From contig NZ_QZWF01000013.1 of assembly GCF_004187715.1 (NCBI RefSeq), positions 62,001 to 126,000 on the forward strand: DNA of 64,000 bases. The letters are read 5' to 3'. Shown here one piece after another: positions 8,278 to 15,572 of the stretch (positions are counted from its first letter, which is position 1; every line of letters starts with the position of its first letter). The DNA comes from Streptomyces sp. F001. GTDB taxonomy: Bacteria > Actinomycetota > Actinomycetes > Streptomycetales > Streptomycetaceae. The notes under the pieces were generated by a model that did not search any database, had not been told where the DNA came from, and was given only the letters and a program-made list of their open reading frames with translations. Position numbers and translations under genes: made by a program.

Positions 8278-9006
8278 TCAGGCCGCCGTTAGTGCCGCCA
8301 GGGCGCGGTCCATCGCGGCGTTGAACTCTTCCGGCGTCAGCGGCAGCCGGGACTTGACGTCCCGACTCCACTGGTCGGCGAGGACCTCGGCGGAGCCCGC
8401 CTCGACACCGTCGAGCGCCGCGTCGGCCAGGTCCGACGGCGCGATCTTGTCCACGGGCCAGCCCGCGGCCATGTCGGTGTCGGCCAGGCCGAGGTGCACC
8501 GCCGTCACGAGCGTGCCCTGCTCGGCGAGCTCCAGGCGGACGCCGTTGGTCATGGCCCAGGCGGCGGCCTTGGTCAGGTGGTAGGCGCCTGCGCCCTTGC
8601 CCCCGAACCACGACATGGCGGAGAGGACGTTGACGATCGCGCCCCCGCCGTTCCTGGCGAGCGCCGGCGCGAACTCCCGGATCATTCCCAGGTGGCCGAA
8701 CACGTTGGTCTCCATCTCGTGTCGCACCGCGTCCAGCGAACCGGTCACCAGGTCGGTCCCCGTCTGGATCCCCGCGTTGTTGACGAGCAGCGAGACGTCC
8801 GGGGCGGCCTCGGCGGCGGCCCTCACGGATGCGGGATCGGCGATGTCGAGGGGCAGCGCCTCGACCCCGGGCAGGTCCACGGTCTCCGGTCGGCGGGCCG
8901 TCGCGTAGACCTTGCGGGCGCCCCGTTCGAGCAGGCGCTGGGCGAAGGCACGGCCCAGGCCGCGGTTGGCTCCGGTGACAAGGGCAACTGAGTTGTTGAT
9001 ATCCAT
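8278..9006 (-). CDS. SDR family oxidoreductase
   Basis: A 242-residue short-chain dehydrogenase with TGANRGLG at 11-18, NNAG near 76-79, the active Ser near 129 and YHLTK at 142-146. ATG 9006 is chosen because it starts the protein right before strand 1 and lies 7 bases below a clear -10 box, which suggests a leaderless or nearly leaderless mRNA. The gene is divergent from a MerR regulator. A palindrome inside an overlong promoter spacer (9014-9045) is the classical MerR arrangement, so the regulator probably activates this gene. The substrate is unknown; quinone or aldehyde reduction in a stress response is a guess. Confidence 0.92.
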   Translation of the reverse strand: MDINNSVALVTGANRGLGRAFAQRLLERGARKVYATARRPETVDLPGVEALPLDIADPASVRAAAEAAPDVSLLVNNAGIQTGTDLVTGSLDAVRHEMETNVFGHLGMIREFAPALARNGGGAIVNVLSAMSWFGGKGAGAYHLTKAAAWAMTNGVRLELAEQGTLVTAVHLGLADTDMAAGWPVDKIAPSDLADAALDGVEAGSAEVLADQWSRDVKSRLPLTPEEFNAAMDRALAALTAA

Positions 9007-9013
9007 GTCCAGT

Positions 9014-9045
9014 ACGCTAAAACCTGACGTTGACGTCAGAGGCAA
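9014..9045 (-). promoter_or_regulatory. MerR-type promoter and operator of the SDR gene
   Basis: On the minus strand, TTGCCT (9045-9040) and TAGCGT (9019-9014) are separated by 20 bp. The spacer holds a perfect 7-bp inverted repeat, CTGACGT-TG-ACGTCAG (plus-strand reading, 9024-9039). Overlong 19-20 bp spacers with a central dyad are the signature of promoters activated by MerR proteins through DNA distortion. The adjacent MerR gene supports the call. Confidence 0.75.
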
Positions 9046-9081
9046 GTGCTGGTCGTCAGGACCGGGGTGAGAGGAATCACC

Positions 9082-9459
9082 ATGACCGTCACGGAGGCCG
9101 CGGCCGATCGGCTCGTCCGCATCGGCGAGGTGGCGCGGGGCGCCGGTGTCTCGGTGCGCGCCGTGCGCTACTACGAGCAGCAGGGGCTGCTCATCGCGGA
9201 GCGCAGCCCATCCGGCCAGCGCCTCTACCGGCAGGACGCCGTCACCCTGGTGCGCTTCTTCCAGCAGATGTTCGCCGCCGGCCTGACCAGCCGAAGGATC
9301 GCGGAACTCCTTCCGTGCTGGGACTCCGGACACACCGACGCCGAGCAACGAGCCATGCTGCGCGCCGAGCGCGACCGCATCCAGGCCAAGGTCGACGACC
9401 TGCAGGCCGCCCTGGACCGCCTCGACGAGGTCATCGCGATCACGGACACGCACCCGTAG
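9082..9459 (+). CDS. MerR family transcriptional regulator
   Basis: A 125-residue regulator. The N-terminal winged HTH (RIGEVARGAGVSVRAVRYYE, about 13-32) carries the canonical MerR recognition pattern RYYEQQGLL. The dimerisation coiled coil fills the C-terminal part (RDRIQAKVDDLQAALDRLDEV). There is no C-terminal Cys-rich metal or effector domain, so the signal is unknown. ATG 9082 has a GAGAGGAA site about 5 bases upstream. It is divergent from the SDR gene and likely binds the dyad at 9024-9039. Confidence 0.92.
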   Translation: MTVTEAAADRLVRIGEVARGAGVSVRAVRYYEQQGLLIAERSPSGQRLYRQDAVTLVRFFQQMFAAGLTSRRIAELLPCWDSGHTDAEQRAMLRAERDRIQAKVDDLQAALDRLDEVIAITDTHP

Positions 9460-9493
9460 GTGGGACGACCGTAGAGGGGCGGACGAGGCCAGC

Positions 9494-9593
9494 ACCTCGG
9501 ATTGATCGAGACGTCACACGAGATGCCCGAGATTGAGCGAGACGTGCGGGCCGATGCCTCACGAAGGCCGGGACTGCCTCAACTTCGCAGAGA
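9494..9593. repeat. Right cluster of the 18-bp degenerate repeat
   Basis: Copies at 9494-9511, 9525-9542 and 9576-9593 all read GCCTCA...AGA-like on the plus strand, i.e. inverted relative to the first copy of the left cluster at 6061-6078. The copy at 9576-9593 is the best match to that copy (GAAGTTGAGGC shared on opposite strands). The array lies in the otherwise empty gap between the MerR gene and the next operon. Confidence 0.6.
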
Positions 9594-9710
9594 CAGGTCA
9601 GTAGGCGTGTGGGAGGACGAAAACAGCGGTACGAACGAGGAGTCGGGGACGAATCCATAGACTGGAAACTTCACAGTCGTCACATGCTGCCGCGGGGGAG
9701 GGATCGCGCT

Positions 9711-11111
9711 GTGAGCCAACAGCTGGGACGCGGTCCCGTGAGAACCACCGGCCGTCCGGACCCCGCACCGCCCGGCGGTCCGGACGACGGCGGCTCGCCG
9801 TCGGCGCGTTTCGTCGGCTGGCTCGGCAGCCTGGGCTGCGCGGCTGCCGGGTACGCGGTGTTCCAGTTCCTCTTCCAGGTGCTGCCCTCCTCCCTCGACG
9901 GCGAGCCCGCCAAGTACCTCATCGCCGGCATCAGCGGGCTCGGCACGGGCGTGGCCGCCTGGCTGGCGGCGGCGCTGCTGCGGGCGCGGGCACGGTCGGC
10001 CGCCATGCCGCCGGCCCCGACGGCCGGAGCCCGGCCGCAAGAGCCCGGTCCGCTTCCCGGGGTGTTCAACGCCGCGTACGAGACCCTCGTCGGCCAGGTC
10101 ACCGTCGTCGACGACCCCGGCGTCGGGCTGCTCACCGGCTGGCCGCACTCGCTCGGCGAGAGCCCCTCGCGGCCGACCCCGGTGGGAACCGCTTACGGCC
10201 TGCACATCATGCTCGACCTGGGCGTGCCCGACGGGCAGCTGAGCACGGGCGACCTGGTGGACACGCTGTGGCGGCTGCGGCTGCCGGACGGCGGCTGGTC
10301 GGCGCGGTCGCAGGGGGCCGAGGCCCGCCCTGAGGTCACCGCGCTGGTGCTGGGCGCGCTGGCCCGGGCCGGGGCGTCCCGGGAGCGGCTGGCCACGGAG
10401 GTGGCCCGCTGCACGGCCGCGTTCACGCCGGAACTCGACCGCGCCGGACGGGAGTCGACGCATGTCGTGACGACCGTGCTGCGCGGGCTGCTGCGCGCCG
10501 CGCCCGCCTCCGCCGTACTGCCCCGGCTGCGCGAGGCGATCGTCGACGGCGCCATCAGCGACCCGGGCCGCGCGCACCTGCGCTGCTGGGGCTACCGGCT
10601 GGACCCGCCGCACGGCCCGCCGTCCCCGCTGCACACCGCGCAGGCCGTGGTCGCCCTCGACCGGACCGCCCGTGTCCTCGGCGAGTCCGCGGGCGCCCGC
10701 GCCGCCCGGGAGGACGGGGTCCGCTGGCTGCTGGCCTGCCCGGACGCACCCCACCACGGCTGCCTCGACCTGGAGAACCTCAGGGAGGAGGTACGGCGCC
10801 CGCGCACCGACGAACCCGCGCGCCACGAGGTGCTGAACGTACGGCACTTCACGTCCTCCTGGGTTGCCCGCGCCCTGCTGACCCCGGCAGCCCGGCGGAT
10901 CGCCGAGGAGGACGGGCTGGAGGCGGAGTGGCGGGAGCGGCTGGACGGCGCGGTCGCCGCGGTGTGGGCCGGGCAGACCGACGGCATCTGGACCTGGGAG
11001 CGCGGCGACGGCACGGACCTGCGCAAGCCGATCTGGATGACCTATCAAGGTCTTTGCGCACTGCGCGCCCATGCCGTATGGATGTATCAGCCGGTTCAAC
11101 CGGATCACTGA
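9711..11111 (+). CDS. Membrane-associated prenyltransferase/squalene-oxidase-repeat protein
   Basis: A 466-residue protein started at GTG 9711, which follows a strong GGGGGAGGGA site; upstream in-frame ATGs lack one. After a Pro/Gly-rich leader there are two membrane helices (around FVGWLGSLGCAAAGYAVFQF and YLIAGISGLGTGVAAWLAAALL). The rest is all-alpha with repeat-like motifs: LWRLRLPDGGWSAR (QW-type), FTSSWVARALL and PIWMTYQGLCALRAHAVW near the end. These resemble the alpha/alpha toroid of squalene cyclase and prenyltransferase beta subunits. The DXDD or QXXDXXW catalytic motifs are not obvious, so enzymatic cyclisation is doubtful. A cupin-like gene starts 36 bases downstream and is probably co-transcribed. 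Confidence 0.72.
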   Translation: MSQQLGRGPVRTTGRPDPAPPGGPDDGGSPSARFVGWLGSLGCAAAGYAVFQFLFQVLPSSLDGEPAKYLIAGISGLGTGVAAWLAAALLRARARSAAMPPAPTAGARPQEPGPLPGVFNAAYETLVGQVTVVDDPGVGLLTGWPHSLGESPSRPTPVGTAYGLHIMLDLGVPDGQLSTGDLVDTLWRLRLPDGGWSARSQGAEARPEVTALVLGALARAGASRERLATEVARCTAAFTPELDRAGRESTHVVTTVLRGLLRAAPASAVLPRLREAIVDGAISDPGRAHLRCWGYRLDPPHGPPSPLHTAQAVVALDRTARVLGESAGARAAREDGVRWLLACPDAPHHGCLDLENLREEVRRPRTDEPARHEVLNVRHFTSSWVARALLTPAARRIAEEDGLEAEWRERLDGAVAAVWAGQTDGIWTWERGDGTDLRKPIWMTYQGLCALRAHAVWMYQPVQPDH

Positions 11112-11147
11112 ACCCGTCCGGCAGGGGCGGGAGTTGGGGGATGATGC

Positions 11148-11873
11148 ATGGGTGGTCACCACGTCCGCGCGGCTCGGCGACTGCTGGCCAGGGCGCTCGA
11201 CGGTGAACTGCCCGAGCACGAACAGGTGATGGCGGCCCGCTCCGTGATCGCCGAACTGGGCTCACCCGACCGCCTGCTGGAGCTGATCGACGAACTCGCC
11301 TCCGAGGAGGGTGATCCCGAGGGCTGTGCCCGGCTGTCGTACCGACACGTACTCGGTTTCGACAAGTTGCTGCTGATCGACGGCGGCCCCCGCCACATGC
11401 TGCGCGTACATGTGTGGCATCCGGGCGCGGGCGCGATCGGCAAGGAGGACATCCACAACCACCGCTCACCGCTGGCCTCCTACGTCGTCCGCGGCCGGCT
11501 CGCGATGGAGCTGTACGAAGTGGGGGACGACGGCGGGATCGAGGCCGCGCGCTACCAGGAGTCCCTGGCGGAGCGGTCGGCCGACTGGCGGCTGGAGCCG
11601 ACGGGTCCGGCTCGGCTGCGGCTGACGCACACGGGCCAGTACGCGGCGGGCAGCGCCTACGCCCTGCCGGCGCACACCCTGCACCGGGCCTGGTGCGACA
11701 CGGACGTACCGACGGTGACGCTGTTCCTGGAGACGGGCAGCGGACGGCGCCCGCACACCGACGTGTTCACGGCCGCGGGCCCGCATCCCGGGGCGGTCGC
11801 CAAGGTCCCGCTGGACGTACCGGACTACCTGGCGGCGCTGAGCGGGCTCGCCGAGCTGCTCAGAAGCTCGTGA
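11148..11873 (+). CDS. Cysteine-dioxygenase-like cupin protein
   Basis: A 241-residue protein. The N-terminal ~60 residues are helical. The rest is a double-stranded beta-helix with the metal-ligand style motif EDIHNHRSPLASYVVRG, a later strand pair around SAYALPAHTLHRAW and VTLFLETG. The HxH...His pattern is that of cysteine dioxygenase/cupin proteins, so a mononuclear iron dioxygenase or a sugar-binding cupin role is plausible. ATG 11148 lies a few bases after a run of G-rich sequence. It follows the squalene-cyclase-like gene closely and converges with the Nudix gene, overlapping its end by 14 bases. Confidence 0.72.
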   Translation: MGGHHVRAARRLLARALDGELPEHEQVMAARSVIAELGSPDRLLELIDELASEEGDPEGCARLSYRHVLGFDKLLLIDGGPRHMLRVHVWHPGAGAIGKEDIHNHRSPLASYVVRGRLAMELYEVGDDGGIEAARYQESLAERSADWRLEPTGPARLRLTHTGQYAAGSAYALPAHTLHRAWCDTDVPTVTLFLETGSGRRPHTDVFTAAGPHPGAVAKVPLDVPDYLAALSGLAELLRSS

Positions 11874-12279
11874 GGGCCTGTCGTACGACGTCGAGGTTGT
11901 AGTCGTCGATGGCGACGCTCGTCAGTTCGGCGGGCCGGAGCCAGGCGTAGGCCTGGTCCGGCTTCGGCAGGGTCACGTCCAGGGACAGCGGGCGGACCAG
12001 GAAGTTCTCCTGCCAGCTCTTGACCTCGTGGCCCCGGTAGTCACTGACGAAGGACGACTCGCCGACCTTGCGCACGATCTCGCCGCGCAGCCCGGTCTCC
12101 TCCTTCAGCTCGCGCAGCGCGCCGTCCGCCGCACTCTCGTCCGGCTCCAGCTTCCCGCACGGCACGCCCCACACCCGCGGCAGGAACCGCTCCGTCTCAC
12201 TACGCCGCACCAGGAGCACCCGCCCCCGCTTGTCCACCACGACGGCGGCCGCCAGTCGCATCTCGCCGGGGATGTCCAT
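11860..12279 (-). CDS. Nudix hydrolase
   Basis: A 139-residue protein with a complete Nudix box at about 42-64 (G-x5-E-x7-REL-x2-EE-x-G-L), including the metal-binding REL..EE glutamates. ATG 12279 is preferred because AGGA lies about 9 bases upstream; the ATG at 12285 is only 2 bases from the same site. The specificity is open; the small size and the WGVPCGKLE strand are like MutT/NTP pyrophosphatase-type members. It converges on, and overlaps by 14 bases, the cupin gene. Confidence 0.9.
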   Translation of the reverse strand: MDIPGEMRLAAAVVVDKRGRVLLVRRSETERFLPRVWGVPCGKLEPDESAADGALRELKEETGLRGEIVRKVGESSFVSDYRGHEVKSWQENFLVRPLSLDVTLPKPDQAYAWLRPAELTSVAIDDYNLDVVRQALTSF

Positions 12280-12371
12280 GGCCATAGCTTCCTCGGTCCC
12301 TGGGTCAGCAGCCGGAGTTGAGTCCAAAGGGTCTGATACCCATGAAAACCTCAACTCTACCAGTCCGCCCG

Positions 12372-13166
12372 CTACGAGGCTGTGCAGCCGGTCTCACTCT
12401 GCCCGGCCGGGTTACTGCCACCGAACGCCTGGACGTCGGCGTACGTCGGCACGGTGCCGTGCGGCGGTCGGCCCACCCGGATGTCGGCGAGCATCTCCAG
12501 GGCAGCGCCCAGGGAGCGCCGGTACAGCAGGGAACCGAGGCTGACGCGGCGCACGCCGAGGTCCGTGAGGTGGGCGACGGAGGGACCGGTGGGTGAGTAG
12601 AGGATGTTGAGGGGGACGTCGAGGTGCCGTACGAGGGTGGTGATCTCGGCGGGGTCGGTGAGGCCGGGGACGAACACGCCGTCGGCTCCCGCCTGCTGGT
12701 AGGTGTCGAGGCGGGCGAGCGTTTCTCTTCGGTCGCCGTCGCCGGTCCAGTAGGTGTCGGTGCGGGCGTTGACGAAGAGGCCGGGGACGGCCGACTTGAC
12801 GGCGGCGATCTTCGCGGCATGACGGGTGACTGGCCCGAGCCCGTCCTCCAGGTTGATACCGACGGCCCCGACGGCCGCCAGTTCCCGTGCGAACTCCGCC
12901 ACCTCCTCCGGGTCATCACTGAAACCGCTCTCCGCGTCGACGGAGAGCAGAAACGGCTCCGTCCCGAGAGCGAGAGCGAGCCGGAGGGTCTCGTCGCGGA
13001 TCGCCGACGCGCCGTCGGGCACACCGGCGGCCGCGGCGACACCCAGGCTGGTCGTCCCGATCGCACGAAACCCCGCGGCGGCCAGGGCTGCGGCCGAGGC
13101 GTGGTCCCAGGCATTGGGCAGCAGAAGGGGCTCGTCGGCGTGATGCAGGTCGGCGAGCGCGGTCAC
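12372..13166 (-). CDS. Isocitrate lyase/phosphoenolpyruvate mutase family protein
   Basis: A 264-residue TIM-barrel protein. Visible family marks are PNAWDHASAAALAAAGFRAIGTTS at the start, the Mg-binding VDAESGF strand, INLEDGLGP, and VNARTDTYW. The KKCGH active-site loop of true isocitrate lyases is not present, which fits the carboxy-phosphoenolpyruvate mutase/oxaloacetate-decarboxylase-like subgroup often annotated only at family level. It overlaps the upstream DinB-like gene by 4 bases (ATGA), so the two are co-translated. No phosphonate genes are nearby, making a C-P bond role unlikely. Confidence 0.88.
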   Translation of the reverse strand: MTALADLHHADEPLLLPNAWDHASAAALAAAGFRAIGTTSLGVAAAAGVPDGASAIRDETLRLALALGTEPFLLSVDAESGFSDDPEEVAEFARELAAVGAVGINLEDGLGPVTRHAAKIAAVKSAVPGLFVNARTDTYWTGDGDRRETLARLDTYQQAGADGVFVPGLTDPAEITTLVRHLDVPLNILYSPTGPSVAHLTDLGVRRVSLGSLLYRRSLGAALEMLADIRVGRPPHGTVPTYADVQAFGGSNPAGQSETGCTAS

Positions 13167-13621
13167 GACAGATCACCGATCGCGTCGGCGTAGTACGTGG
13201 ATTCCTTGAGGTGCAGGGCGAGTTCGCGGAAGGTCCAGCCCTCACCGGGCGAGTGGTCGAGCTGATCCTCGGTGAGGACATCGAGCCGGTTCGCCCAGAT
13301 CCGGGCGAGCCGGGTGAGGCGGCTGCGGGCCTCGTCGAGGTCCTCCTGGGTGAACGGCGCGAAGTCCGCCTCGGTGGTGCTCGCGGACGCGTGCCAGTGG
13401 TCGGGCTGCGGGGGCTCGCCCACGAGCCTCGCCTCCAGTTCGGCGAGGTGATCGACGAGGTGATCGGCGACACGGCGGATCGCCTTGTGCGGGGTGTAGA
13501 CCCGATCGTCGACGTGCGCGGGCTTGCCGTCCCAGTCGGTCCAGGTGGCGGCGAGGGAGAGGACGTGGTCGACCATGCCGGTGACGGCCTGTGCGGGGGT
13601 TTCCTGCGGGTTTTCGGTCAC
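13163..13621 (-). CDS. DinB-like four-helix protein (putative)
   Basis: A 152-residue mainly helical protein. Histidines at RVADHLVDHLAE and near the end (ELALHLKESTYYADAIG) are spaced as in DinB/YfiT-type metal-binding four-helix bundles, whose members act as thiol-dependent S-transferases or are uncharacterised. The assignment rests on this pattern alone. It is the first gene of a two-gene unit with the PEP-mutase-like gene (4-base overlap). Confidence 0.7.
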   Translation of the reverse strand: MTENPQETPAQAVTGMVDHVLSLAATWTDWDGKPAHVDDRVYTPHKAIRRVADHLVDHLAELEARLVGEPPQPDHWHASASTTEADFAPFTQEDLDEARSRLTRLARIWANRLDVLTEDQLDHSPGEGWTFRELALHLKESTYYADAIGDLS

Positions 13622-13670
13622 ACCGGCACGCTAGGCGCACATCACTTCGGCGCCGGCCGAAGCGTGCCAG

Positions 13671-13688
13671 GGCCTGTCCGGCGGATCA
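13671..13688. repeat. Short dispersed repeat GGCCTGTCCGGCGGATCA
   Basis: The same 18-mer recurs with one mismatch at 45861-45878, and a partial copy lies near 60900. This is a widespread intergenic sequence in streptomycetes. It sits just upstream of a gene remnant here. Confidence 0.5.
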
Positions 13689-13745
13689 GGTCTGCCTTAA
13701 GGCGGAGTTCGAGTGCCCGTCGGCCACCGTTCACCTGGACTGCCG

Positions 13746-13886
13746 GTCCGGTACACCGAGCCCGACTGGGATGCGGAGAGCGGGCGGGGCATCTTCCTGA
13801 TCGCGCCTGTGGCGGACGTGTGGGGCGTCACGCCCAGGAACGGCGGCAAGCAGGTGTGGGCGCAGTTCACTGCCGTGAACTCTTGA
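13746..13886 (+). pseudogene. Remnant of an RsbW-like ATP-binding protein (C-terminal end only)
   Basis: Forty-six codons ending at TGA 13884-13886 encode YTEPDWDAESGRGIFLIAPV, then ADVWGV, a GGKQVWAQF segment and the stop. The SGRGIFL, ADVWGV and KxVWAxF strings match the G2 box and last strand of anti-sigma/RsbW-type histidine-kinase-like ATPases. No N box or start codon lies upstream in this frame, and the adjacent upstream coding-like stretch is in another frame. The rest of the 13622-13941 gap shows no other gene. Confidence 0.5.
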
Positions 13887-13941
13887 CCCGTCCGGTGATC
13901 CCGGACTTGGGGTGGCCGCCCCGAACAGGAGCACCCTACTG

Positions 13942-15069
13942 ATGACCAGCCTGTATGTGCGGGAGATACCGCGCCAGGAACATCTGGCCCACCTACGGCT
14001 GTATCCCGATGCGAGCCATCTCCAGATCCCCGAGTGGGGCGATGTGAAGCCCGACTGGCTGCCGGAGAGCGTCGGCTGGTTCGAGGACGGGGAGATGATC
14101 GCGACGGCGCTGGTCCTGTACCGGCCGCTGCCCGGGACGCGGCGCTTCCTCGCGTACCTTCCCGACGGACCCGCGATCGACTGGCGGACCCCTCGTCTGG
14201 AGCGGTGGCTGGACCCGCTCGTCGCCCACCTGAAGCGGATCGGGGCGTTCTCGGTGCGGATCGGGCCGCCCCTGGTCGTACGTCACTGGGACGCGGCCAC
14301 CGTGGCGGCCGGCATCGCCGACCCCGACGTACGTCATCTGCACGATCTGCCCGCGGCCGGCATCGACGGATACGCGTTCGACGTCGCGGAGCGGCTGCAA
14401 CGGCTCGGCTGGCGGCGGTGCGAGGAGGACGACGGGAGCGGTTTCGGCCTCGGCCAGCCGCGCTACGGCTGCGAGATCCCGTTGGCGGGGCGCTCGGTGG
14501 ACGACCTTCGCGGCGCCCTCGCACCGCATTGGGAACAGTCCTTGCGCACGGCCGAGACGGCAGGCGTCCGAGTGTCGTGGGGCTCGGCCTCCGACCTGCC
14601 CGAGTTCCACCGCCTGTACACCGCGACCGCCGCCCACGACGGTTTCAAGGCCCGCCCGTTGGACTACTTCCTGCGCATGTGGAAGGCCCTGAACGCCGAG
14701 GACGACGACCGGCTCAGCCTCTACCTCGCCCGGTACGACGGAGAGGTGCTCTCCGCGGCCCTCATGATCAACGTCGGCTCCCGAGTCTGGCACTCGTACG
14801 CCGCATCCGGCCGCCGAGGGCGCCAACTGCGGCCCAGCAGCGCGCTGTTGTGGCGCATGCTGTGTGACGCACGGGCGGCGGGCGCCGAGACGTACGATCT
14901 GCGCGCCATCACCCCCGCTCTCACCGAGGACCGCCTGCTCGGCCGACTCCGCTTCAAGACAGGGACCGGCGGCCGGGCCGTGGAGTACCTCGGGGAGTGG
15001 GAACTACCGGTGGGCAGCCAGGGCAAGGTGCTGCAGCGGGCGTTGGGGGTCTACCTCGGACGCAGGTGA
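13942..15069 (+). CDS. FemABX-family peptidyltransferase (lipid II aminoacyltransferase-like)
   Basis: A 375-residue protein with the tandem GNAT fold of Fem transferases. The first half has QIPEWGDVKPDWLPESVGWF and LAYLPDGPAIDW; the second has the EFHRLYTATAAHDGFKARPLDYF stretch, AALMINVGSRVWHSYAASG and the C-terminal YDLRAI...GRLRFKTGTGG. These are standard FemX features for adding the first amino acid, Gly in streptomycetes, to the lipid II stem peptide. ATG 13942 has AGGAG about 10 bases upstream. No other peptidoglycan or glycopeptide-resistance gene is nearby, so it may be a housekeeping or duplicate FemX. Confidence 0.87.
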   Translation: MTSLYVREIPRQEHLAHLRLYPDASHLQIPEWGDVKPDWLPESVGWFEDGEMIATALVLYRPLPGTRRFLAYLPDGPAIDWRTPRLERWLDPLVAHLKRIGAFSVRIGPPLVVRHWDAATVAAGIADPDVRHLHDLPAAGIDGYAFDVAERLQRLGWRRCEEDDGSGFGLGQPRYGCEIPLAGRSVDDLRGALAPHWEQSLRTAETAGVRVSWGSASDLPEFHRLYTATAAHDGFKARPLDYFLRMWKALNAEDDDRLSLYLARYDGEVLSAALMINVGSRVWHSYAASGRRGRQLRPSSALLWRMLCDARAAGAETYDLRAITPALTEDRLLGRLRFKTGTGGRAVEYLGEWELPVGSQGKVLQRALGVYLGRR

Positions 15070-15116
15070 CCCTGGCCGCAGCGGCCGTCGTCGACGCCGA
15101 TCCTGGCCGCTCCGGT

Positions 15117-15485
15117 TCAGTCCCCGCGTTCCGCCGCGCTGCGCTCCACGCAGAACTCGTTGCCCTCCGGGTCGGCGAGGACGGCCCAGCCCGTGCCGTC
15201 GGGGTTGCGGCGGTCGTCGAGGAGCGTGGCGCCGAGGGCGAGGATGCGGTCGACCTCCTCGTCACGGGTGCGGTCCTGCGGCTGGATGTCGAGGTGCACG
15301 CGGTTCTTGACGGTCTTGGCCTCCGGAACGGCAATGAAGAGCAGGCCGGCGCCCTCGATCAGCGCATACTCGTCGCCCGGCTTGTCGTCCTCGTGCAGGG
15401 GGAGGTCCAGGACCTGGGACCAGAAGCCCGCGAGGGTGTAAGGGTCGCGGCAGTCGATCGTGACGTGCCGGATGGCGGAGGTCAT
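15117..15485 (-). CDS. VOC family (glyoxalase-like) protein
   Basis: A 122-residue protein with two beta-alpha-beta-beta-beta modules: VTIDCRDPYTLAGFWSQVLDLPL at the start, RVHLDIQ in the middle and WAVLADPEGNEFCVE at the end. These give the ligands commonly seen in VOC metalloproteins (His, Glu). Start ATG 15485 begins just before the first strand. The function cannot be fixed from sequence; it may be a lyase, dioxygenase or binding protein. Divergent from the secreted protein at 15573. Confidence 0.87.
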   Translation of the reverse strand: MTSAIRHVTIDCRDPYTLAGFWSQVLDLPLHEDDKPGDEYALIEGAGLLFIAVPEAKTVKNRVHLDIQPQDRTRDEEVDRILALGATLLDDRRNPDGTGWAVLADPEGNEFCVERSAAERGD

Positions 15486-15572
15486 GCTGGGGATTGTGGT
15501 GCACGCCCGTCGATCACGGCAACGAGGAAACGCGGAAGGCAACCTTCCCTCCTCCGGCGGCGACAGGAAGGC

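Noticed and set aside
12372..13166. Phosphonate biosynthesis hint from the PEP-mutase-like gene
   Set aside because: No phosphonopyruvate decarboxylase, transaminase or other phosphonate genes are near; the family has many non-phosphonate members.
13591..13800. Short plus-strand open frame before the ATPase remnant
   Set aside because: No motif, and its start lies inside the divergent DinB-like gene; at best part of the same decayed ATPase in another frame.
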